From positions 1 to 10,823 of the forward strand of contig JAOPXA010000067.1 in NCBI GenBank assembly GCA_025965395.1: 10,823 nt of DNA. The letters are read 5' to 3'. Made by a program: the position numbers and the translations under genes. The stretch comes from Nocardioidaceae bacterium (GTDB lineage Bacteria > Actinomycetota > Actinomycetes > Propionibacteriales > Nocardioidaceae). The notes beneath the pieces were generated by a model, which ran no database searches, was not told where the DNA came from, and saw only the letters and a program-made list of their open reading frames with translations. This document shows positions 5,981 to 10,823 of this stretch, in pieces (position 1 is the first letter of the stretch; the number at the start of each line of letters is the position of its first letter).

Positions 5981-7519
5981 TCAGATGTCGCGAAATGTCT
6001 CGATGCGGGCGCCGAGCGCGTTGAGCCGCTCCGCCAGATCCTCGTAGCCACGGTGGATCACGTAGACGTTGCGCAGCACCGAGGTGCCCTTGGCTGCGAG
6101 CATCGCGAGCAAGATCACGACAGCGGGGCGGAGCGCCGGGGGGCAGACGATCTCGGTGCCACTCCAGTGCGTCGGGCCCTCGATCAGCACGCGGTGCGGG
6201 TCGAGGAGCTTGACCTGAGCGCCCAGCTTGTTGAGCTCGGTGAGGTAGATCGCACGGTTCTCATAGACCCAGTCGTGCAGCAGTGTCGAACCCGTCGCGG
6301 TCGCGGCGATGACCGCGAAGAATGGCAAGTTGTCGATGTTGAGTCCGGGGAAGGGCATCGGGTGGATCTTGTCGATGGGCGCACGAAGCTCGGAGGGCTT
6401 CGTCGTGATGTCGACCAGGCGTGTATGACCGTTCTCGGCAGGGTATTCGTCGGTGCGGTCGTAGTTGAAGCCCATCTCCTCGAGCAGGGCTAGCTCGATC
6501 TCCATGAACTCGATCGGCACTCGCCGCACCGTGATGCTGGACTGGGTCACGATCGCGGCCGCGATGAGGCTCATCGCCTCGATGGGGTCCTCGCTCGGTG
6601 CATACTCGACATCGCGGTTGATGTGCTCGACGCCCGTGACGCGCAAGGTCGTCGTGCCAATGCCTTCGATCGTCACGCCGAGCTTCTCGAGGAAGAAGCA
6701 CAGGTCTTGAACCATGTAGTTGGGGCTGGCGTTGCGGATCACCGTGGTGCCCTTGTAGCGCGCGGCGGCAAGAAGGGCGGTCTCGGTGACGGTGTCGCCG
6801 CGCTCGGTGAGCACGATGGGGCGCTCGGGACCGGCTCCCGCAGAGGCCTTGGCGTGATAGCTGCCTTCGGTGGCGACGACCTTGAGCCCGAATGGGCGAA
6901 GAGCGATCATGTGCGGCTCAACCGTGCGTGTGCCGAGGTCGCAGCCGCCCGCATACGGGAGCTCGAACTCGTCGACACGATGCATCAGCGGACCGAGGAA
7001 CATGATGATGCTGCGAGTGCGCCGCGCGGCATCGGCATCCATGGCAGCCAGGTCGAGCTTGGCTGGGACGACAAGCTCAAGATCGTTGTCGGCGTTGAGC
7101 CAGCGATAGACGACGCCGATGGAGGCGAGGACCTCCAACAGGCGGTTGACTTCCTCGATCCGGGCGACTTTGCGCAGGATCGTGGTGCCTTCGTTGAGGA
7201 GGCTCGCGCACAGCAGCGCGACGCCAGCGTTCTTGCTGGACTTCACGTCGATCGCACCATGCAGCTTGAGGCCGCCTTCGACACGAAGGTGGCTGGGGCC
7301 GGTCGACGGGCCCACACTCACGAGCTCGGAGTCCAGTGCCGCGCCAATGCGGGCCAGCATGTCGATCGTCAGGTTCTGCAGCCCTTTTTCGATCCTGTTG
7401 ACCGCACTCTGGCTGGTGTTGAGGTCACGGGCCAGCTGCGCTTGGGTCTTGCCACTGTCTTCGCGGGCGTCTCGTATGAGCTGGCCGATGCGTTGACGGT
7501 AGTCCTCTTGTTGACTCAT
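5981..7519 (-). CDS. XRE helix-turn-helix fused to a MurA-like enolpyruvyl transferase
   Basis: A two-domain protein of 512 residues. Residues about 8-65 form an XRE/Cro-type helix-turn-helix (KTQAQLARDLNTSQSAVNRI is the HTH core). Residues about 75-510 match UDP-N-acetylglucosamine 1-carboxyvinyltransferase (MurA), which transfers enolpyruvate from PEP in the first committed step of peptidoglycan synthesis. Equivalents of key MurA residues remain: K96-N97 (SSKNA), R169 (TRSI), C193 (AGGCDLG), R198, D396 (GLNIDNLPF) and R464 (ALRPAV); C193 is the PEP-adduct cysteine, so activity is plausible. A canonical MurA is about 420 residues without HTH, so this is probably a second paralogue; whether it makes cell-wall precursor, senses it, or modifies another substrate is open. 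ATG 7519 lacks a Shine-Dalgarno sequence but has TACGGT 7 bases upstream and an 18-base palindrome over it. Similar fusions seem to occur in other Actinomycetota. Confidence 0.88.
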   Translation of the reverse strand: MSQQEDYRQRIGQLIRDAREDSGKTQAQLARDLNTSQSAVNRIEKGLQNLTIDMLARIGAALDSELVSVGPSTGPSHLRVEGGLKLHGAIDVKSSKNAGVALLCASLLNEGTTILRKVARIEEVNRLLEVLASIGVVYRWLNADNDLELVVPAKLDLAAMDADAARRTRSIIMFLGPLMHRVDEFELPYAGGCDLGTRTVEPHMIALRPFGLKVVATEGSYHAKASAGAGPERPIVLTERGDTVTETALLAAARYKGTTVIRNASPNYMVQDLCFFLEKLGVTIEGIGTTTLRVTGVEHINRDVEYAPSEDPIEAMSLIAAAIVTQSSITVRRVPIEFMEIELALLEEMGFNYDRTDEYPAENGHTRLVDITTKPSELRAPIDKIHPMPFPGLNIDNLPFFAVIAATATGSTLLHDWVYENRAIYLTELNKLGAQVKLLDPHRVLIEGPTHWSGTEIVCPPALRPAVVILLAMLAAKGTSVLRNVYVIHRGYEDLAERLNALGARIETFRDI

Positions 7520-7526
7520 GAATTCA

Positions 7527-7532
7527 ACCGTA
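7527..7532 (-). promoter_or_regulatory. Putative -10 element for leaderless HTH-MurA mRNA
   Basis: TACGGT on the minus strand (7532-7527) fits TANNNT and ends 7 bases before the ATG at 7519. Its first two bases lie inside the adjacent palindrome, so a protein bound there would cover the promoter. No clear -35 hexamer is seen. Confidence 0.4.
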
Positions 7533-7548
7533 TCTCACATGTGAGATA
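7531..7548. promoter_or_regulatory. Perfect 18-base palindrome, probable operator
   Basis: TATCTCACATGTGAGATA is identical to its own reverse complement over all 18 bases. It lies 11 bases upstream of the HTH-MurA start codon, in the 41 bases between that gene and the MBL hydrolase. XRE-family proteins usually bind such dyads as dimers and often repress their own promoters, so autoregulation is the simplest reading. No T-run follows on either strand, so a terminator is less likely. Confidence 0.65.
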
Positions 7549-7560
7549 AATGCACGCTGC

Positions 7561-8217
7561 CTAAAAAGGGAGTGTCAGCGAGCCATCCTGGGGGAGGAGA
7601 ACCGTGTTTTCGACATCTCCGAACTCCTCAATTCGGAGCCAATAGCCCCAGTAGGCGGCCTCGGCGATCGTGCAGTCATGGATCGGGAAAACCGTGGTGG
7701 GGGATACTGCGCGAACAAACTCCACCGTCTCGGAGATCTTCGCCCAGGGGGCGCTGAGCGGCACCGCCAGGACGTCGACGCCGTCAGGCACGTACTCGTA
7801 CGAGTCTCCCGGATGGAACAGGGTGGGCGCGCCTGGAGCCTTGATGAGGAGACCGATGTTGCCGATGCCAGCCATCTCCGGGTAGATCACGGCGTGGCGT
7901 CCTCCCACACCGGTCAGGTCCACTCCGCCTACGGTCGTGGTCTCGTCGACCGCCGTGGCCTTCCAGTCACCGCCCAACGCGAGCAACTGCTCGCGGATCT
8001 CGGGCTCCGCAAGAAGGACCGCGCCCGGGTTGGCGGCGAGCAACGCGGGCAGGCGCGTTAAGTCGGCGTGGTCTCCGTGCTGATGCGTCACGGCAATGAC
8101 GTCGATGTCGGTGAGTGCGAATACCTCGGGGAGCGAGAAGCCGCCCGGATCGATCACGATGCGTGTGTCGGCAACTTCGACGAGCAGGGCGGCATGTCCG
8201 AATCGGGTGATCTTCAT
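7561..8217 (-). CDS. MBL-fold metal-dependent hydrolase, UlaG-like
   Basis: A 218-residue single-domain metallo-beta-lactamase-fold protein of the UlaG/L-ascorbate-6-phosphate-lactonase-like group, presumably cytoplasmic because no signal peptide is present. Metal ligands are complete: THQHGDHAD (H45, H47, D49, H50), GGRHAV (H108), HPGDSY (D138) and PIHD (H180). The opening ITRFGHAALLVE and IDPGG are typical of the family. The natural substrate cannot be read from sequence; many relatives are broad esterases, lactonases or phosphodiesterases. ATG 8217 lacks a clear Shine-Dalgarno sequence; CATGAT (minus strand 8229-8224) lies 6 bases upstream, one mismatch from TANNNT, so the message may be leaderless. 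The gene is divergent from the phosphoribosyltransferase, with 67 bases between the starts. It lies upstream of HTH-MurA on the same strand, separated by the palindrome. Confidence 0.88.
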   Translation of the reverse strand: MKITRFGHAALLVEVADTRIVIDPGGFSLPEVFALTDIDVIAVTHQHGDHADLTRLPALLAANPGAVLLAEPEIREQLLALGGDWKATAVDETTTVGGVDLTGVGGRHAVIYPEMAGIGNIGLLIKAPGAPTLFHPGDSYEYVPDGVDVLAVPLSAPWAKISETVEFVRAVSPTTVFPIHDCTIAEAAYWGYWLRIEEFGDVENTVLLPQDGSLTLPF

Positions 8218-8252
8218 ACGACCATCATGGCAAACGCTCGAATCAGTCTGAG

Positions 8253-8278
8253 TACCATCGTCACGTGCGCCTGAGAGG
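8253..8278 (+). promoter_or_regulatory. Putative -10 element and ribosome-binding site of the phosphoribosyltransferase gene
   Basis: TACCAT (8253-8258) fits TANNNT. GAGAGG (8273-8278) is a good Shine-Dalgarno sequence 6 bases before the ATG at 8285. This is the ordinary leadered layout, in contrast to the divergent MBL gene. No -35 hexamer is obvious. Confidence 0.4.
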
Positions 8279-8284
8279 ACAGCG

Positions 8285-8785
8285 ATGAGCGACAGAGAAG
8301 TGCTGACCTGGGACCTCTACGGAAGGGCTGCGAGGGAACTCGCGCAGGCGGTTGTGGACAGCGGATTCGTCCCCGACATCGTGCTGGGCATTGCGCGGGG
8401 CGGACTGATCCCTGCGGGGTCACTCGCCTACGCCCTCGACTGCAAGAACTTGTTCACGATGAATGTGGAGTTCTACACCGGAGTGGGCGCGACACTCGAC
8501 GTGCCCGTCATGCTGCCGCCATTCCTCGATGCGAGTGAGCTCGACAACGCGCAGGTCCTGATCGTCGACGACGTCGCTGACAGCGGCAAGACGCTCGAGA
8601 TGGTGTATTCGTTCTGCCGAGGACATGTCGCGGACTCGCGCACTGCTGTTCTCTACGAGAAGCCGCGATCGATCATCAAGGCCGACTTCACGTGGCGTGT
8701 GACTGACAAGTGGATCAATTTCCCATGGTCGACCGAGCCACCGGTCACGCCTGCACGTCCAACAGAGGAGAAACATGTTCGGTAA
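8285..8785 (+). CDS. Phosphoribosyltransferase (type I PRTase fold)
   Basis: A 166-residue cytoplasmic enzyme with the type I phosphoribosyltransferase signature. The PRPP-binding loop is VLIVDDVADSGKTL (residues 91-104), with the paired acidic residues D95-D96 and the phosphate-binding turn. DIVLGIARGGLIPAG (31-45) forms the pyrophosphate loop, and WINFPW (143-148) resembles the C-terminal hood of xanthine-guanine/hypoxanthine-type enzymes. It probably transfers ribose 5-phosphate from PRPP to a purine base, but the base cannot be named from sequence. The ATG is preceded by GAGAGG. The last 11 bases overlap the start of the next gene, so the two are co-transcribed and probably coupled in translation. 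Confidence 0.88.
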   Translation: MSDREVLTWDLYGRAARELAQAVVDSGFVPDIVLGIARGGLIPAGSLAYALDCKNLFTMNVEFYTGVGATLDVPVMLPPFLDASELDNAQVLIVDDVADSGKTLEMVYSFCRGHVADSRTAVLYEKPRSIIKADFTWRVTDKWINFPWSTEPPVTPARPTEEKHVR

Positions 8786-9104
8786 GAATTGGCAGCCCGG
8801 CACCGGCAAGGTTCTCGACTCACGAGTCAAGAAGGTTTCCGTAACCGAACACGGCAACGCGATCACTCGAGAATTCGTTGTAGAAGTGAAGCCTTCGGAA
8901 GGAGCGGTCTTCCGTGCCGAGGTCCCTGAAGGTAGGTATGCAGATTTTTGGCATCCAAAGATCGGTCAAAGCGTCAAAGTCGAGATCGACCCGAAGAGCG
9001 GCAAGGTGCGTTTCGACAAGAGCGATCTAGGGTTGAGCTTCAAGGAGCACCAACGCAAAGCTGCCGGGGCCTTCGATGCCACGCTGCGTGGCGACGACGC
9101 CTGA
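8775..9104 (+). CDS. Small conserved-looking protein of unknown function
   Basis: I do not recognise this 109-residue protein. It is soluble, with no signal peptide, membrane segment or cysteine, and reads as a small beta-rich domain: alternating hydrophobic strands around residues 12-25, 31-38 and 43-50, a WHPKIGQSVKVEID turn-and-strand (59-72), and a charged C-terminal stretch. Its start overlaps the phosphoribosyltransferase by 11 bases and has GAGGAG 4 bases before the ATG, which argues that it is real and expressed. Codon use is less G/C-rich than in its neighbours (several AAG, TTT, GTA and AGG codons in the middle), which might mean transfer or weak selection. A dyad begins one base after its stop codon. 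Any function would be a guess. Confidence 0.75.
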   Translation: MFGKNWQPGTGKVLDSRVKKVSVTEHGNAITREFVVEVKPSEGAVFRAEVPEGRYADFWHPKIGQSVKVEIDPKSGKVRFDKSDLGLSFKEHQRKAAGAFDATLRGDDA

Positions 9105-9137
9105 ACTCGCGCCCGATCTCAGGATCCGCGCGCGAGT
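9105..9137. terminator. Possible bidirectional terminator hairpin
   Basis: ACTCGCGC (9105-9112) is exactly complementary to GCGCGAGT (9130-9137) around a 17-base loop. It starts directly after the stop codon of the small gene, between it and the converging HNH gene. No T-run follows, as is usual in this kind of genome. The position fits a terminator for both sides. Confidence 0.45.
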
Positions 9138-10407
9138 CCGTGCGAGAACGCATACTCGACCTGGCTTGCCCTGCGTTCGCTCTTCGATGAGCACCTGCAC
9201 GCACGTGTGACCGTGCCGTTGCTGAGACCGAACCCACGGATGGGTTGAGTATCACCTGGTGAAGGCCTGCCAGCGACCGCCGTCGCCAGCTCTGTCTCGA
9301 AGACTCCATGTGTCTTCATACGGTGGTGTCGTCGGCACAAGGGGCCAAGGTTGGAGGCACTCGTTGGCCCTCGTGGGTGGGGGACGTCGTGGTCCATGTC
9401 GGACTCCGACGCAGGCCTGGAACAGGTGGGGAAATTGCACACACCGTCACGAATCTCGAGTGCGGTGCGGAGCTTGCGCGAGGGATAGCGCCCAGTTTCG
9501 GTGATGTCGAGGATGTGGCCAAGCGGATCGGTAAAGATGCGATAGAACAGCGTGTTGGGCTCCGCGGCGAGCTCGCGAACCACCTCTGCCGAGAGCGCGA
9601 ACTGCCCGTCGAGCGACTCACCAGGAGCATCACTGAGCCCTGCCAAGGACAAGACTGGCACCGTGACACCGATGACCGCGCTTGCGTGGCTGATGGTTGC
9701 GAGCCCATCGGTGTCCGTGCGTCCTAGCAGCAGGTCTGCACACACGTCTGATCGCCGCTGATCGAGGGTGCGCGGATCATCTGCTCCGGGCTGTTTGGCG
9801 AGCCGTGTGAGCGCCGCATCGATCCGCGCCGCGTCAGGTGTCGAGACAAGCGCGTGGATCCAGGCAACGCCATCGGGATCATGCACCACGGTGACCCGAC
9901 GGTCAGCCATAGCCTGCTTGCGGCGGGCATCCGTGGCGTCAGGCTCAGCACGCGCGACAAATTTCACCAGCCACGACTTCAACTGGGCCGGCGTGCCCAC
10001 TCGCGCGCGCTCGACGACGCGCGCATCAAGGCGAATCACCGAAGACTGATCCGTGAGCTTGGCGACGTGATCGGCGATGATGCTCGCTCGATAGCTGTCG
10101 ATCTCGCCACGCTGCCACGCCATCCACGTCTGCGGCAAGAGCTCACGAAGACGGCGATGCTGAGCCATGCGATTCTGCACTGCACGTGCCGTAAAGCCCA
10201 GCACCAAGCCCATCTCGTCAGCAGCGAATGAGACCTCGAGTGCCGCGACTCGCTTGTCGTCATTCAGGCTCGCCTGTCGGGTGCAATGCTCATCGAACGC
10301 CAGCATTTCGGACGCTATCTCAGCTCGATGCGCGCTCGCTTGGCGTCGAGGCGGGCGATGCGCTTCAGCATCTTCTTGCCCAAGGTTCCGGCGCGCTGGG
10401 AGGTCAT
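9119..10407 (-). pseudogene. DUF222/HNH endonuclease (13E12 family), frameshifted
   Basis: A member of the multicopy actinobacterial DUF222-plus-HNH family, often found repeated in genomes and of uncertain role. The main frame gives an unbroken DUF222 region and an intact HNH motif (about 9317-9439: CNFPTC, DMDHDVPHPRGPTSASNL, LCRRHHRMKTHG). At the N-terminus, an ATG at 10407 opens a typical family start (LKRIARLDAKRARIE) in another frame that hits TAG at 10315. Adding one base near 10324 joins it to AEIASEML in the main frame. After KTHG the family-like continuation TWSLRDRAGDGGRWQAFT lies in a second frame that ends at 9252, while the main frame runs on to 9119 with unfamiliar sequence. So there is one clear and one probable frameshift: either gene decay or sequencing error. 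An intact but shortened product could start at ATG 10306 (395 residues). TACGTT (minus strand 10419-10414) lies 6 bases before ATG 10407. Confidence 0.75.
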
Positions 10408-10413
10408 ACGTCG

Positions 10414-10419
10414 AACGTA
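10414..10419 (-). promoter_or_regulatory. Putative -10 element of the DUF222/HNH gene
   Basis: TACGTT on the minus strand fits TANNNT and ends 6 bases before the ATG at 10407. There is no Shine-Dalgarno sequence. This is the leaderless layout and supports 10407 as the ancestral start. Confidence 0.4.
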
Positions 10420-10450
10420 CGGGGGACCACTGACAGTCTGTTTTGGACAC

Positions 10451-10497
10451 GTACCGGGCCCCTCTAAGAGGTACTGAACAGGGGTGTCGTGTAATTT
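10451..10497 (+). promoter_or_regulatory. Upstream region of the monooxygenase gene: dyad and possible -10
   Basis: CCTCT-A-AGAGG (10461-10471) is a perfect short dyad. It is flanked by GTAC at 10451-10454 and 10471-10474, and the palindrome GGGCCC lies at 10456-10461. Downstream, TAATTT (10492-10497) could be a -10 element, giving a leader of roughly 30 bases before the TTG start. The dyad may be an operator. All of this is inferred from position. Confidence 0.3.
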
Positions 10498-10532
10498 GGC
10501 TCACACAGGCAAAAACATAGAAGAGGTGCACC

Positions 10533-10823
10533 TTGAAGGTTTTGATTTCAGGCGCTGGCATCGGAGGCCTAGCCGCTGCTCTCAGACTCCGGGACCTAGG
10601 TCACGACGTGACGGTGCTCGAGAAGACTCCCGAGCCCAAAGACATCGGCGGCGGCATTCTCGTGCCGCCCAACTCGATGCGCATCCTTCAGACGCTCGGA
10701 CTCTCGCAGGCGATCGAGTCCGTGGGCTGGCTGCCGCAGTCGCGTCAAGTGATCCGCTGGAAGGACGCCAGCCTCATCGCCGAGGCTCCCCTGGGCGACG
10801 GCGTACGCGAGCAGTACGGCGCA
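10533..10823 (+). CDS. FAD-dependent monooxygenase (PHBH/UbiH-like), N-terminal part
   Basis: Only the first 97 codons are in the window. The protein opens with a Rossmann FAD-binding motif, VLISGAGIGGLAAALRLRDL (residues 3-22, GxGxxG at 7-12), and VTVLEKTPE (26-34), whose E30 would hold the FAD ribose. GGGILVPPNSMRILQTLGL (39-57) follows, as in aromatic-ring hydroxylases of the p-hydroxybenzoate hydroxylase class. Such enzymes use NAD(P)H and oxygen to hydroxylate an aromatic or polyketide-like substrate; the substrate cannot be told. The start is TTG at 10533, chosen because GAGG lies 6 bases upstream and the Rossmann motif begins at residue 3, as usual. The gene is divergent from the HNH gene. 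The DG motif and substrate domain lie beyond the window. Confidence 0.88.
   Translation, partial: MKVLISGAGIGGLAAALRLRDLGHDVTVLEKTPEPKDIGGGILVPPNSMRILQTLGLSQAIESVGWLPQSRQVIRWKDASLIAEAPLGDGVREQYGA

Noticed and set aside
6623..7549. 308-codon plus-strand open frame opposite HTH-MurA
   Set aside because: No recognisable motif and it lies wholly antisense to the conserved MurA-like domain and HTH.
10408..10561. N-terminal extension of the HNH main frame to 10561
   Set aside because: It overlaps the start of the divergent monooxygenase and reads as unrelated sequence; the true family N-terminus is in another frame from 10407.

Overview
The window reads as a stretch of chromosome from a high-GC Gram-positive bacterium (Actinomycetota). 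RbpA, an RNA polymerase-binding protein confined to that phylum, is present. So are a DUF222/HNH (13E12-type) gene, a stand-alone Pol I-like 5'-3' exonuclease beside an M24 peptidase, and G/C-rich codon third positions throughout. I cannot fix the genus; the gene mix would suit Propionibacteriales or Micrococcales. I see no tRNA, rRNA, CRISPR array, insertion sequence or phage gene.

Layout. (1) Bases 1-1402: a 5'-3' exonuclease (minus, cut by the window edge) divergent from an M24 Xaa-Pro dipeptidase, with 32 bases between the starts. (2) Bases 1403-1802: about 400 bases with no convincing gene but with inverted repeats and a promoter for the next gene. (3) Bases 1803-3697: apolipoprotein N-acyltransferase (lnt, plus) converging on rbpA (minus) so tightly that the stop codons overlap. 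rbpA is preceded by an exact SigR-type promoter (GGAAT-N18-GTT). (4) Bases 3773-8217, all minus: an MBL-fold hydrolase, a MurA-like enolpyruvyl transferase fused to an N-terminal XRE helix-turn-helix, a glycerophosphodiester phosphodiesterase, and a UMF1/Atg22-like MFS transporter that overlaps the phosphodiesterase by ATGA. (5) Bases 8285-9104, plus: a phosphoribosyltransferase overlapping a small unrecognised gene. (6) Bases 9119-10407, minus: a DUF222/HNH nuclease gene with a clear N-terminal and a probable C-terminal frameshift. (7) Bases 10533-10823: the start of an FAD-dependent monooxygenase, cut by the window edge.

Most genes are housekeeping or core metabolism: DNA repair, peptide turnover, lipoprotein maturation, transcription, glycerophosphodiester breakdown and nucleobase salvage. 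The most unusual locus is the HTH-MurA fusion. It has a perfect 18-base palindrome 11 bases before its start codon, overlapping the likely -10 element, which suggests that the protein controls its own gene. It may also control the downstream phosphodiesterase and transporter.

A second pattern concerns translation starts. Of the starts I examined, those with a Shine-Dalgarno sequence are ordinary. Those without one (dipeptidase, lnt, HTH-MurA, HNH gene, and more weakly the MBL hydrolase) have a TANNNT-like -10 hexamer ending 6-7 bases before the start codon. This is the geometry expected of leaderless mRNAs.
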